Source: Streptomyces cyaneogriseus subsp. noncyanogenus
GTDB lineage: Bacteria; Actinomycetota; Actinomycetes; Streptomycetales; Streptomycetaceae
Length of the DNA: 64,000 nt
NCBI RefSeq assembly: GCF_000931445.1
Contig: NZ_CP010849.1
Location: forward strand, 1,798,001-1,862,000
Direction of reading: 5' to 3'
The translations under genes were made by a program, and so were the position numbers. This document shows, piece by piece, positions 30,755 to 39,420 of the stretch (positions are counted from its first letter, which is position 1; the number at the start of each line of letters is the position of its first letter). The notes under the pieces are model-generated. The model was not told the origin of the DNA, did not search any database, and saw nothing but the letters and a program-made list of their open reading frames with translations.

Positions 30755-31399
30755 ATGGCCCGACCGCGCAAGCCCCTGCTCAGCACCGACCGCATCGTGG
30801 AAGCGGCCCGTGCCCTGGTCGACGCGGAGGGCCTGGCGGCCGTCTCCACGCGCCGGCTCGCCGCGGAGCTGGGGGTCAGCGGGCCCTCGCTCTACAACCA
30901 CTTCCGCACCAAGGACGAGATCCTGGAGGCGGTCGCCGACTCGGTGAGCGCCCAGGTCGACCTGTCGATGTTCGAGGACGGCCGGGACTGGCGGACCGCG
31001 CTGCACGACTGGGCGGTCTCCTACCGGGCGGCCCTGCGCGACCACCCGAACATCGTGCCGGTCCTGGCCCGCGGCCCCGGCCGCCGCCCGGCCGCGCTGC
31101 GCCTGGCGGACGCCGTCTACGGCGCGATGGTCGACGCGGGCTGGCCCCCGGCGCAGGCCACCTCCATCGGCGCGCTGATGCGGTACTTCATCATGGGTTC
31201 GGCGCTCGGCTCCTTCGCCGGGGGCTTCGTGGACGACGCGAGCGCCTACGACCCGGCCGACTACCCGCACCTCGGCCAGGCCCACCTGCTGGCCGAGCAG
31301 CAGGAGAAGATCGACGAGCGGGCCTTCGAGACGGGACTGACCGCGCTGCTGGACGGCCTGGCCCACCAGTACGAGCAGGTCAAGCGGTCGTCCGTGTAG
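30755..31399 (+). CDS. TetR-family regulator of the acyl-CoA dehydrogenase/ALDH genes
   Basis: A 214-residue regulator with HTH STRRLAAELGVSGPSLYNHF (about 32-51) and a tetracycline-repressor-like C-terminal domain (TetR_C), including ARGPGRRPAALRLADAVYGAMVDAGWPP and YFIMGSALGSFAGGF. The ATG at 30755 is used; ATG at 30746 in frame is equally possible. The divergent arrangement with the dehydrogenase and the palindrome between them are a classic autoregulated repressor set. A matching palindrome 5.7 kb away suggests it also controls ALDH-ADH. Confidence 0.88.
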   Translation: MARPRKPLLSTDRIVEAARALVDAEGLAAVSTRRLAAELGVSGPSLYNHFRTKDEILEAVADSVSAQVDLSMFEDGRDWRTALHDWAVSYRAALRDHPNIVPVLARGPGRRPAALRLADAVYGAMVDAGWPPAQATSIGALMRYFIMGSALGSFAGGFVDDASAYDPADYPHLGQAHLLAEQQEKIDERAFETGLTALLDGLAHQYEQVKRSSV

Positions 31400-31417
31400 G
31401 GGCGGGCGGCCCGCCCG

Positions 31418-31445
31418 GGACCCTTCGGCCCGCGCCGAAGGGTCC
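31418..31445 (+). terminator. terminator after TetR
   Basis: GGACCCTTCGG (31418-31428) and CCGAAGGGTCC (31435-31445), a perfect 11-bp stem with a 6-nt loop. It ends 20 bp before the ArsR start. Confidence 0.75.
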
Positions 31446-31464
31446 GTGCCGCATGCTGGGGCGT

Positions 31465-32175
31465 ATGACCGAGGAGACTCAGGCGGCGGGGCTGGCACGG
31501 CTGGCCGCGCTCTTCGCCGACGAGACACGGGCCGCCTGCCTGCTGGCGCTGCTCGACGGGCGGGCCTGGACCGCCGGGGAACTGGCCCGGCACGCCGGGG
31601 TCGCCGCCTCCACGCTGAGCGAGCACCTCGGGAAGCTGGTCGCGGGGGGCCTGCTCGCCGAGGAGCGGCAGGGGCGCCACCGGTACGTGCGGCTGGCCGG
31701 CGCGCGGGTCGCCCAGCTCGTGGAGGACCTGGCGGCGCAGGTCGCGCCGCGGTCCGCCGCCCCGCGTCCGCGCACCCTGCGCGCGGTGAGCGCGGGATCG
31801 GCGATGGCCCGCGGACGCACCTGCTACGACCATCTCGCCGGGCGGCTCGGGATCGCCCTGACCGACGCGCTGACGGCTCGTCGGCTGCTGCGCCAGGACA
31901 CCGGCTTCGCGCTCACGGACGCCGGGCTGGCCTGGTTCCGCACCGCCGGCATCCGCCTCGACCGCGCCGGCCGCCGCCCGCTGGCCCGCGCCTGCCTGGA
32001 CTGGACCGAACGCCGTCCGCATCTCGCGGGTGCCGCGGGAGCCGCCCTGTGCCGCCACGCGCTGGACGCCGGCTGGTGCGTCCGCATCGGCTCGGAGCGG
32101 GCGGTGCGGGTGACACCGGAGGGCGAGCGGGCCCTGTCCGAGCTGCTCGGCATCGAGGCGGAGGCGCTGCGCTGA
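31465..32175 (+). CDS. ArsR-family transcriptional regulator
   Basis: A 236-residue winged-helix protein. The ArsR/SmtB HTH is at about 8-80: LFADETRAACLLALLDG, WTAGELARHAGVAASTLSEH, GGLLAEERQGRHRYVRLAG. The C-terminal 150 residues are an added domain with repeated winged-helix character (SAGSAMARGRTCYDHLAGRLG ... TPEGERALSELLG). No CxC metal-binding pair is present in the recognition region, so it likely does not sense arsenic. This longer subclass of ArsR is common in actinobacteria with unknown ligand. ATG at 31453 is an alternative start. Confidence 0.85.
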   Translation: MTEETQAAGLARLAALFADETRAACLLALLDGRAWTAGELARHAGVAASTLSEHLGKLVAGGLLAEERQGRHRYVRLAGARVAQLVEDLAAQVAPRSAAPRPRTLRAVSAGSAMARGRTCYDHLAGRLGIALTDALTARRLLRQDTGFALTDAGLAWFRTAGIRLDRAGRRPLARACLDWTERRPHLAGAAGAALCRHALDAGWCVRIGSERAVRVTPEGERALSELLGIEAEALR

Positions 32176-32217
32176 ACCGGTGGGGCCGGCGAGCGCGGCA
32201 CGGTGCCGGGCGAGCGG

Positions 32218-33546
32218 TCAGCGGGCACGCGCCCGGCCGGCGAGGATCTTGATGGACACCAGGGCGATGACCGCGAGCGCGATGATGTAGCCGGAGACGG
32301 CCATCGACGTGCCCGTCGCCTCCAGCAGCAGCACCATGACGAAGGGCGCGAGCCCACCGCCGCCGACGGCCGCGATCTGGTAGCCGAGGGAGGCGCCGGT
32401 GTAGCGCATCTCGGCCGTGAACAGCTCCGCGAACAGGGCGGCCTGCGGCCCGTACATGACGCTGAGGAAGCAGCTCGCGACGAAGGTGCCGACCGCCAGC
32501 CAGAGCAGCGAGCCGGTGTCGATCAGCAGGAACAGCGGTACGGCCCACAGGGCGAGGCCGGCGGCGCCGAGCGCGTAGATCCGGATGCGGCCGATCCGGT
32601 CGGACAGGGCGGCGGAGGCCGGGATCAGCACGAGCTGGGTCAGGCTGACGCAGAGGGAGACGGTGAGCACCGGGCCGCGGGCCATGTCCAGTTCGCGGGT
32701 GGTGTAGTCGAGGACGCCGGTGATGAGGATGTAGAAGGTCGCGGTGTTCACGGCGAAGGAGCCGCCCGCGAGGAAGACCGTGCCCAGGTGGCCGCGGAGG
32801 ATGGTGCGCAGCGGCGAGGTGCGCTCGCTCTTCTCCCGTTGCGCCAGCTCGCGTTCGGCCCGGCGGAAGTCGGGGGTCTCCTCGACGCGGGTGTGGATGT
32901 ACCAGGCGAGGCCGAGGACGAGCAGGCCGACCAGGAAGGGGACGCGCCAGCCCCACGCCTCGAACGCGGACTCGCCGGTGAGCGCGCCGGCCACCAGGAA
33001 GACGGTGTTGGCGCTGACCACGCCGATGGGGACGCCGAGCTGGACGACGCTGCCGTAGATGCCGCGCCTGCCCTCGGGGGCGTACTCGGTGGCCAGCAGC
33101 ATCGCGCCGCCCCACTGGGCGCCCACGGCGACGCCCTGGGCGACGCGCAGCAGGACGAGCAGGACCGGCGCGGCGACGCCGATGGTGTCGTAGGTGGGCA
33201 GCAGGCCGATGCCGGTGGTGGCCAGGCCCATCACCGTGAGCGCGAGGACCAGCATCGGCTTGCGGCCCCGACGGTCGCCGAGCTGGCCGGCGACGATGCC
33301 GCCGAGCGGGCGGGCGAGGAAGCCGACGGCGAAGGTGGCGAAGGAGGCGAGGACCCGGGCGGTGGGGTTGCCGGACGGGAAGTACAGGTCGCCGAGGACG
33401 AGGGCGGCGGCGATGCCGAAGACGAAGTAGTCGTACCACTCCACGGCGGAGGCCAGGGCCGCGGCCGTGGCGACACGGCGGCGGCTGCGGTCGGCGGGCG
33501 TGGTGGAGGCGGGGGTGAGCGGTTGTGCGGAAGGTGCCGTGTCCAT
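32218..33546 (-). CDS. MHS-family MFS transporter
   Basis: A 442-residue, 12-helix transporter of the metabolite:H+ symporter type, which imports shikimate, proline/betaine, citrate or alpha-ketoglutarate in other bacteria. Family signatures: ASAVEWYDYFVFGIAAAL in helix 1, FLARPLGGIVAGQLGDRRGRKPML in loop 2-3, and RVAQGVAVGAQWGGAMLLATEYAPEGRRG in helix 4-5 (all split here under the same region). The C-terminal half mirrors the first. A TetR-type palindrome (33607-33622) precedes it. ATG at 33546 is 9 bases after GGAGC. Confidence 0.9.
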   Translation of the reverse strand: MDTAPSAQPLTPASTTPADRSRRRVATAAALASAVEWYDYFVFGIAAALVLGDLYFPSGNPTARVLASFATFAVGFLARPLGGIVAGQLGDRRGRKPMLVLALTVMGLATTGIGLLPTYDTIGVAAPVLLVLLRVAQGVAVGAQWGGAMLLATEYAPEGRRGIYGSVVQLGVPIGVVSANTVFLVAGALTGESAFEAWGWRVPFLVGLLVLGLAWYIHTRVEETPDFRRAERELAQREKSERTSPLRTILRGHLGTVFLAGGSFAVNTATFYILITGVLDYTTRELDMARGPVLTVSLCVSLTQLVLIPASAALSDRIGRIRIYALGAAGLALWAVPLFLLIDTGSLLWLAVGTFVASCFLSVMYGPQAALFAELFTAEMRYTGASLGYQIAAVGGGGLAPFVMVLLLEATGTSMAVSGYIIALAVIALVSIKILAGRARAR

Positions 33547-33606
33547 GGGGTGCACGCTCCGGGGTGGGGGGACGGAACCGGGGGGTGGCTCGGGTTCCGG
33601 GGAACG

Positions 33607-33622
33607 TACTGACCGGACGGTA
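33607..33622. promoter_or_regulatory. TetR-type operator before the MHS transporter
   Basis: TACTGACCGGACGGTA, an imperfect palindrome 61 bp upstream of the transporter start. It matches 13 of 16 positions of the 15324 operator core (TACCGACCGGTCGGCA). Confidence 0.55.
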
Positions 33623-33756
33623 TGGCCGTCAACGGGTCGTGCGGCGGCAATTTCCGCCGGTCCGGGGCTCGGAGTCCGCGAGCGAGGACGCGGGCGCGCA
33701 GCTGTCCGGGCGGTCCGCTCCCCTTGCGGGCGCCGGGGGCGCGGGCATGCCGAGGG

Positions 33757-33787
33757 CCCCGGCCCCGCTCGGCGAGCGGGACCGGGG
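33757..33787 (-). terminator. hairpin downstream of ADH
   Basis: CCCCGGCCCCGCTC (33757-33770) against GAGCGGGACCGGGG (33774-33787), 13 of 14 bases paired with a 3-nt loop. It lies 108 bp after the ADH stop on the minus strand. Confidence 0.6.
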
Positions 33788-33812
33788 CGTACGGCGGGCG
33801 TCCGCTCGGGAG

Positions 33813-33884
33813 GGGGCTCCTGTCCGTGCCAGGGGCTCTGTCCCGGCCGGGGCCCCTGCCCGCGCCGGGGCCCCTGTCCGTGCC
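33813..33884. repeat. four degenerate 17-19-bp tandem units
   Basis: Units of the form GGGGCYCCTGTCCGTGCC start at 33813, 33832, 33849 and 33867, just after the ADH stop. It is not coding. Units 3 and 4 are the best match to each other. Confidence 0.7.
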
Positions 33885-33894
33885 GGATGCGGCC

Positions 33895-34980
33895 CTAGAA
33901 GACCACCAGGGCCCGTCCGCCCTTGCCGGCCAGCATGTTCTCGAAGGCGGCCGGGATGCCGTCCAGGGCGATGCGCTCGGTCACGAGGGCGCCCAGGTCC
34001 AGGCGGCCGGCGCGGACGTGTTCGGCCAGCACGGGGAGGTCGCGTACGGGGTCGCTGTTGCCGTAGACGCAGCCGGACAGGGTCCGGCCCCAGTGGAAGA
34101 TCTCCAGCGCGTTGAAGGTGACCTGCTGGTCCTTGCCGCCGATCCCGACGACGGTGGTGCGTCCGCCGCGCCGGGTGGACTCCCAGGCGGTGCGGATGGC
34201 GGCGGCGCGGCCCACGCACTCGACGGCGACGTCCACGCCCTGCTTGCCGGTGAGGGCGCGGATCTCGCGGGCCGTGGTGTCGGAGGCGACGACGTAGTCG
34301 GTGGCGCCGGCGGCCCGGGCCAGTTCCTCCTTCTGCGGGGAGACGTCGACCGCGACGATCTTCGAGGCGCCCGCGATGCGGGCCGCCTGGACGGTGGAGA
34401 GTCCCACTCCCCCGACGCCGAACACCGCCACCGTCTCGCCCGGCCGCACCTTGGCCGAGTGGTGGACGGCGCCGTAGCCGGTGAGGACGGCGCAGCCGAG
34501 CAGGGCGGCGTCGGTGAGCGGCACACCGTCCGGGGCGGGCAGGACGCAGGAGGCGCGCACCACGGTCTCCTCGGCGAACGCGGCGACGTTCAGACCGGGG
34601 TGCAGGTCGGTGCCGTCGTCGGCGCGGCGGGCGTGCACGTCGGCCGCGCCCGCCAGCGCGTCGGCGCACAGCCAGACCTCGCCGAGCGAGCAGGGGTGGC
34701 AGGTGCCGCAGGACGGCGCCCAGTTCAGGACGACGCCGTCGCCGGGCGAGACATGGGTGACGCCCTCGCCGACGGCGACGACCGTGCCCGCGCCCTCGTG
34801 GCCGAGGACGGCGGGCAGGGGCACCCGCATGGTGCCGTTGGACAGGGACAGATCGGAGTGGCAGACCCCGGCGGCGGCGAGCCGGACGCGGACCCGGCCG
34901 GGGCCGGGCTCCGGCAGGTCTATCGCGGTGATCTCCAGCGGGGACCCGGGGGCGGGGACGACGGCGGCGCGGACGGCCAT
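33895..34980 (-). CDS. zinc-dependent alcohol dehydrogenase
   Basis: A 361-residue medium-chain alcohol dehydrogenase. Catalytic zinc ligands are in AGVCHSDLS and LGHEGAGTVV; the structural zinc loop CGTCHPCSLGEVWLC is at about 91-105; the NAD loop VAVFGVGGVGLSTVQAARIAG is at about 182-202 (split motif GVGGVG). ADHIII-like length. AGGAGAGG precedes ATG. It is second in an operon with the aldehyde dehydrogenase 56 bp upstream, so the pair oxidises an alcohol to an acid. Confidence 0.92.
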   Translation of the reverse strand: MAVRAAVVPAPGSPLEITAIDLPEPGPGRVRVRLAAAGVCHSDLSLSNGTMRVPLPAVLGHEGAGTVVAVGEGVTHVSPGDGVVLNWAPSCGTCHPCSLGEVWLCADALAGAADVHARRADDGTDLHPGLNVAAFAEETVVRASCVLPAPDGVPLTDAALLGCAVLTGYGAVHHSAKVRPGETVAVFGVGGVGLSTVQAARIAGASKIVAVDVSPQKEELARAAGATDYVVASDTTAREIRALTGKQGVDVAVECVGRAAAIRTAWESTRRGGRTTVVGIGGKDQQVTFNALEIFHWGRTLSGCVYGNSDPVRDLPVLAEHVRAGRLDLGALVTERIALDGIPAAFENMLAGKGGRALVVF

Positions 34981-35036
34981 GGTTGCGGCACCTCTCCTGA
35001 CTGGCGGGACGGGGGCGGACGTTGCCCGCCGGGGCA

Positions 35037-36425
35037 CTAGAACTGGAGGGACTTGGTCTGGAGGTACTCCGCCAGGCCGTGGACGCCGAGTTCGCGCCCG
35101 ACGCCCGACTGCTTGTACCCGCCGAAGGGGGCCAGCGGGTTGAACCGCCCGCCGTTGATGTCCACCTGGCCGGTCTCCATACGGCGGGCGAAGGCGACCG
35201 CCTCGGCCTCGTCCCCGGCCCAGACGGCACCGGCCAGGCCGTAGACCGTGCCGTTGGCGATCCGCAGGGCGTCCTCCTCGTCCTCGTAGGCGAGGACCGA
35301 CAGGACCGGGCCGAAGATCTCCTCCTGCGCGATGGCCATGCCGGGGGTGACGTCGGCGAAGACGGTGGGGCTGACGAAGTAGCCCCGCTCGCGCGGCGCC
35401 TCTGGTCCGCCCGCGACGAGCCGGGCGCCCTCGGCGATCCCCTGCTCGATGTAACCGCGCACCCGCGCCCGCTGCTTGGCGTTGACGACCGGGCCGATGC
35501 GGTCGCCGTACTTGGCGGCGGCGGTGGCGGCGAGCTCGACGGCCTCGTCGTACTGGTCGCGGTGGACCAGCATCCGGGTCCAGGCGCTGCACGTCTGCCC
35601 GGAGTTGGACATGACGTTGGCGACGCCGACGTTGACGGCCTTGGCCAGGTCGGCGCTGGGCAGGATGACGTTGGCGGACTTGCCGCCGAGTTCGAGGGCG
35701 ACCTTCTTGACGGCGGCGCCGGCGGTCGCGGCGATCTTCTTGCCGACGGCCGTGGAGCCGGTGAAGGAGACCAGGTCGACGCCGGGGTGTTCGGCCAGGG
35801 CCTGGCCCGCGACCGGGCCGAGGCCGGTGACCAGGTTGAAGACGCCGGCCGGGACGCCTGCCTCGTGCACCGCCTCGGCGAACGCCTGGGCGGTGAGCGG
35901 GGTGTCCTCGGCGGGCTTGAGCACGACGGTGCAGCCGGCCGCCAGCGCCGGGGCGACCTTGGCGACGATCTGGTGCAGAGGGTAGTTCCAGGGCGTTATC
36001 GCGCCGACCACGCCGATCGGCTCCTGGTACACCGTGGAGTTGCCGATCCTCTCCTCGAAGGCGTACGTGGCGGCCAGCTCGGCGTACGAGCCCGCGACCG
36101 CGATCGGCGCCCCCACGTGCACGGTCTGCGAGAGCTTCAGCGGCGAGCCCAGCTCGGCGGTGACGGTCTCGGCCATCTCACCGGCGCGGGCGACCAGGAC
36201 GTCCCGCAGGGCCGCGAGGCGGGCGGCCCGCTCGGCGGGCGGGGTGGCGGCCCACCCCGGAAGGGCGGCGCGGGCGGCCCGTACGGCGGCGTCGACGTCC
36301 AGGGCGTCGCCGGCGGGGACCTGGCCGATCACCTGTTCGTCGGCCGGATTGACCACCTCGATCACGTCCCGCCCCACAGCGGGTCGCCAGGTGCCGTCGA
36401 TGTACATGCCGTCGTGCGCCTTCAT
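35037..36425 (-). CDS. aldehyde dehydrogenase (NAD(P)+)
   Basis: A 462-residue ALDH. The cofactor/catalytic motifs are ALELGGKSANVIL (about 235-247, general base Glu) and SNSGQTCSAWTR (about 268-279, nucleophilic Cys). TPWNYPLHQIVAKVAPALAAG and EEIFGPVLSV are also present, and the C terminus GGYKQSGVGRELG is typical. GGAAGG precedes ATG by 5 bases. It heads the ALDH-ADH operon and sits under the operator at 36463 shared with the acyl-CoA dehydrogenase TetR. Confidence 0.94.
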   Translation of the reverse strand: MKAHDGMYIDGTWRPAVGRDVIEVVNPADEQVIGQVPAGDALDVDAAVRAARAALPGWAATPPAERAARLAALRDVLVARAGEMAETVTAELGSPLKLSQTVHVGAPIAVAGSYAELAATYAFEERIGNSTVYQEPIGVVGAITPWNYPLHQIVAKVAPALAAGCTVVLKPAEDTPLTAQAFAEAVHEAGVPAGVFNLVTGLGPVAGQALAEHPGVDLVSFTGSTAVGKKIAATAGAAVKKVALELGGKSANVILPSADLAKAVNVGVANVMSNSGQTCSAWTRMLVHRDQYDEAVELAATAAAKYGDRIGPVVNAKQRARVRGYIEQGIAEGARLVAGGPEAPRERGYFVSPTVFADVTPGMAIAQEEIFGPVLSVLAYEDEEDALRIANGTVYGLAGAVWAGDEAEAVAFARRMETGQVDINGGRFNPLAPFGGYKQSGVGRELGVHGLAEYLQTKSLQF

Positions 36426-36462
36426 CGCGTTCCTTCCGGGCGGGCCTCGTCGTCCACCGCCC

Positions 36463-36481
36463 AAACTAGCGCTGTTAGTTT
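36463..36481. promoter_or_regulatory. TetR operator before ALDH-ADH
   Basis: AAACTAGCGCTGTTAGTTT, 38 bp before the ALDH start. It matches the 30710 operator at 16 of 19 positions and is itself nearly palindromic. Confidence 0.75.
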
Positions 36482-36560
36482 TCCGGCACCAGGGGTGACC
36501 GCCATGGCACGGCTCACCCCGCCGGGCGCGGGCCGCCCCGGCCGCCGGGCGGCCTGCCCG

Positions 36561-37895
36561 TCATTCCGCCAGGTCGGGCAGCCGGGCCGGGGCCGGGCAG
36601 ATCCGTTCGCCGTGCCGGTCGAAGACGAACAGGCGGGCGAGGTCGACGAGGAGCGGGACCTGCGTGCCGTGGCGGAGGGCCGGATCGGGGGCGGTGCGGA
36701 CGATCAGGTCGCCGGGCGAGCGCCGCTCCGCGGCGGCGGGCTCCGGCCGTGTCTCCGGCGGATCGTCGAGGACGACCACCGGGCCGGCGCGCAGCGCCCC
36801 GGCCCGTTCCCGCAGCCGGTTCAGGACCGTCCCGTCGCGGCGCCGCCGGCCCGGCCGGGCGCCGGGACGCGGGGCCTCCAGCTCCGGTACGACGGCGGGG
36901 TGGGAGCCGGTGCTGAAGTGGACGAGGTTCTCGTGTCCCTGGAACTCCACGTGCTCCACCAGGCCGGTGATCAGCACCTCGCCGGGGCGGGCCGTGCTCG
37001 GCTCGGCCATCCGCACGGCCTCCGAGCGCAGGCCCACGATGACCTCGCGGCCCTGCTGGACCCGGAGCAACTGGTGGTCCAGGCACAGCGGTTCGGGCAG
37101 GGGCAGGGACTGCTTGCCCAGGCTGATGGTCATCGCCCCGTCCAGCGGCGCGCGGACTACGCCGCGCAGCAGATTGATGCGGGGGGTGCCGACGAAGGCG
37201 GCGACGAACACGTTGGCGGGCCGGCCGTACACCTCGCGCGGGGTGCCGACCTGCTGGAGGACGCCGCCGCGCAGCACGGCGACGCGGTCGCCGAGGGACA
37301 TCGCCTCGGCCTGGTCGTGGGTGACGTACACCGTGGTGACGCCCAGTTCCCGGGTGAGCCGGGCGATCTCGGCGCGCAGGTGGTTGCGGAGCTTGGCGTC
37401 CAGGTTGGACAGCGGCTCGTCCATGAGGAAGGCGGTGGGGTGGCGCGCGATGGCCCGGCCCATGGCGACCCGCTGGCGCTCCCCGCCGGAGAGCTGGCTG
37501 GGGAAGCGGTCGAGCAGATCCTGGATGCCCAGCATGCGGGCGGTGGCGTCCACGCGGGGGCGGGGGTCGGCGTGGGGCGACTCGACGCGCAGCGGGAAGC
37601 CGATGTTGTCCCGGCCGGTCATGTTGGGGTACAGGGCGAAGTTCTGGAAGACCATGGCCATGCGGCGCTCGGCGGGGATCAGCTCGTTGGCGTACTCGCC
37701 GTCGAGCCTCAGCTCGCCCTCGGTGATCTCCTCCAGGCCGGCGATCATTCTGAGCACGGTCGACTTGCCGCAGCCGGAGGGCCCGAGCAGGACGAGGAAC
37801 TCGCCGGGCGCGATGTCCAGCGACAGCCGGTCCACCACGCGGACGCCTCGGTCGTAGGTCTTGCTCACGTCGTGCAGGGAGATGGCGCGTGTCAT
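36561..37895 (-). CDS. ABC transporter ATPase (MsmK/UgpC type)
   Basis: A 444-residue sugar-importer-type ATPase. Walker A GPSGCGKST is at about 38-46, the Q-loop in FQNFALYPNM, the signature LSGGERQR, Walker B FLMDEPLSNLD and the H-loop YVTHDQAEAM are all intact. An additional C-terminal regulatory (TOBE-like) domain follows from about 235. No permease or binding protein is nearby, as is usual for the multi-task MsiK/MsmK ATPases of Streptomyces that energise several sugar importers. The C-terminal part (about 300-380) is unusually rich in Arg/Pro/Glu (GARPGRRRRDG) and may be degraded or species-specific. Confidence 0.85.
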   Translation of the reverse strand: MTRAISLHDVSKTYDRGVRVVDRLSLDIAPGEFLVLLGPSGCGKSTVLRMIAGLEEITEGELRLDGEYANELIPAERRMAMVFQNFALYPNMTGRDNIGFPLRVESPHADPRPRVDATARMLGIQDLLDRFPSQLSGGERQRVAMGRAIARHPTAFLMDEPLSNLDAKLRNHLRAEIARLTRELGVTTVYVTHDQAEAMSLGDRVAVLRGGVLQQVGTPREVYGRPANVFVAAFVGTPRINLLRGVVRAPLDGAMTISLGKQSLPLPEPLCLDHQLLRVQQGREVIVGLRSEAVRMAEPSTARPGEVLITGLVEHVEFQGHENLVHFSTGSHPAVVPELEAPRPGARPGRRRRDGTVLNRLRERAGALRAGPVVVLDDPPETRPEPAAAERRSPGDLIVRTAPDPALRHGTQVPLLVDLARLFVFDRHGERICPAPARLPDLAE

Positions 37896-38024
37896 GAGAG
37901 GTGCCCCCGGGGGCTCACTGAGCGCTGGTGCTCCGCGGTCGGACGCCCCGTGCGGTCTCACGGGGCGCGTGGGTGACGGAAGTTAACGGAATGTACCCGG
38001 CTGGGGGAAGAGACCGGGCACGAT

Positions 38025-38040
38025 CGGACCGTCCGGTCCG
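38025..38040. promoter_or_regulatory. palindrome upstream of the ABC ATPase
   Basis: CGGACCG-TC-CGGTCCG, perfect 7-bp arms, 130 bp before the ATPase start. Operator or short hairpin; the binding protein is unknown. Confidence 0.4.
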
Positions 38041-38149
38041 ACTGCTGAGAAAACGGACGGCCAAATTCAGTGGGGGTGTCTCATCGAGTGGTCGGATCCG
38101 TGCTTTCCCGCATCCGTGACCGGGTCGCGGGCGTCGGTGCCGCCGGCGG

Positions 38150-39397
38150 TCACGGTTTCGGTGACGTCCCGTCCCGGTCGGCCTCCCGCGACCGCCGGGT
38201 GTCCCGGGAGGAGGCCGCCGGGCCTCCGGACGGCCCGGCCGGGGAGCGCAGGGCGACGCCCGCGGAGAGCAGCAGCAGGGCGCCGAGCATGACGAAGGGC
38301 GCGGCCACGCCCGCGACTCCGGCGACCAGGCCCGCGGCGGCGGGTGCGGCGACCTGGCCGAGCCGGTTGCCGGTCAGGCGCAGGGCGAGGGCCGTGGAGC
38401 GGGCGTCGTCGGGGGCGGCCCGGACGACGGTCGTCATGGACAGCGGCTGGCCGACGCCGAGGCAGAAGCCGAGGACGACGAGGATCACGGCGAGCGCCCA
38501 CACCGGTACCGGCAGGGCGACGCCCGCGCACAGCAGGGCCGCCAGCAGGCAGGTGAGGGTCAGCAGGAGAGTGCGGCCCACCAGCCGCAGCAGGGGCGTG
38601 AGCACCAGGCGGCAGGCGATGGTGGCCGCCGCGCGCAGACTGAGCAGGACGCCGACGACGGAGGGCGCGATGCCCCGGTGCTCGCCGACCACCGGGAGGT
38701 AGGCGGTGAGGATGTCCGTCGCGGACAGCACCGACAGGCTGATGAGGATGCCCGCCGGCACGCCCCGGGCGCGCAGGATGCGCCGGACCGGGACCCGTCC
38801 GCCCCCGGCCGGGCGGGCGGCCGCCGCCGCGGGGCGCTCGATGCGCCACAGCGATGTGAACGCGACGGCCGCGCCCGCCCCGGCGGTCAGCAGGGCGAGC
38901 GCGCTGGTGCCCGCCATGTCGTGGCCGCCGATGAGGGCCCCGGCCGCGATCGGGCCGACGAGCTGGCCGAGGGAGGCGCCGATGGTGAAGTGGCCGAAGT
39001 CGCGGTCCTGTTCGTGCGGCGCGGACTGCCGGGCGACCAGCGACTGGGCGCCGATGACGAAGCAGAGGTGGCCGAGGCCCATCACCCCGCTCCACAGCGC
39101 CATCGCCCACAGGGAGTCCGCGACGCCGCTCAGCGCGCATCCGCCGGCGATGAGGACCACGCCGGCCGGCAGCAGCGGCGCACAGCGGCCGTGGTCGGTG
39201 CGGCGGCCGAGCGGGACGGCGGCGAACAGCGGCAGCAGCGCGTACACGCCCGCGATGACGCCGACCGCCCGCTCGTCCGCGCCGAGCGCCAGGGCCCGGT
39301 AGGAGACGGCGGGCCGGGCCATCGACACGGCCCCCTGCGCGCAGCCGAAGGCGATGACGAGGCGGAGCAGCCAGCCGCGACCCCCACCGGGTCCCAT
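38150..39397 (-). CDS. MFS transporter
   Basis: A 415-residue, 12-helix major facilitator. The N-terminal half carries PLFAAVPLGRRTDHGRCAPLLPAG (loop 2-3 motif, RxTD-type) and the second half repeats the pattern with TLLLTLTCLLAAL and GVGQPLSMTTVVRAAPDDARSTALALRLTGNRLGQ. The N terminus is immediately preceded by AAAGGA. It is downstream of citM with a 23-bp gap, so the two are one transcript. The last 40 residues are hydrophilic and disordered. Substrate unknown; co-transcription suggests a role in citrate or metal handling, or efflux. Confidence 0.85.
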   Translation of the reverse strand: MGPGGGRGWLLRLVIAFGCAQGAVSMARPAVSYRALALGADERAVGVIAGVYALLPLFAAVPLGRRTDHGRCAPLLPAGVVLIAGGCALSGVADSLWAMALWSGVMGLGHLCFVIGAQSLVARQSAPHEQDRDFGHFTIGASLGQLVGPIAAGALIGGHDMAGTSALALLTAGAGAAVAFTSLWRIERPAAAAARPAGGGRVPVRRILRARGVPAGILISLSVLSATDILTAYLPVVGEHRGIAPSVVGVLLSLRAAATIACRLVLTPLLRLVGRTLLLTLTCLLAALLCAGVALPVPVWALAVILVVLGFCLGVGQPLSMTTVVRAAPDDARSTALALRLTGNRLGQVAAPAAAGLVAGVAGVAAPFVMLGALLLLSAGVALRSPAGPSGGPAASSRDTRRSREADRDGTSPKP

Positions 39398-39420
39398 GTC
39401 CGCGTCCTTTCCGAAAGGGC

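Noticed and set aside
35022..37976. 984-residue antisense frame across ALDH and the ABC ATPase
   Set aside because: It spans two genes and their gap, has no ribosome binding site and no recognisable domain.
37896..38149. Small gene between ABC ATPase and MFS
   Set aside because: Frames here are short with no ribosome binding site; only the palindrome at 38025 stands out.
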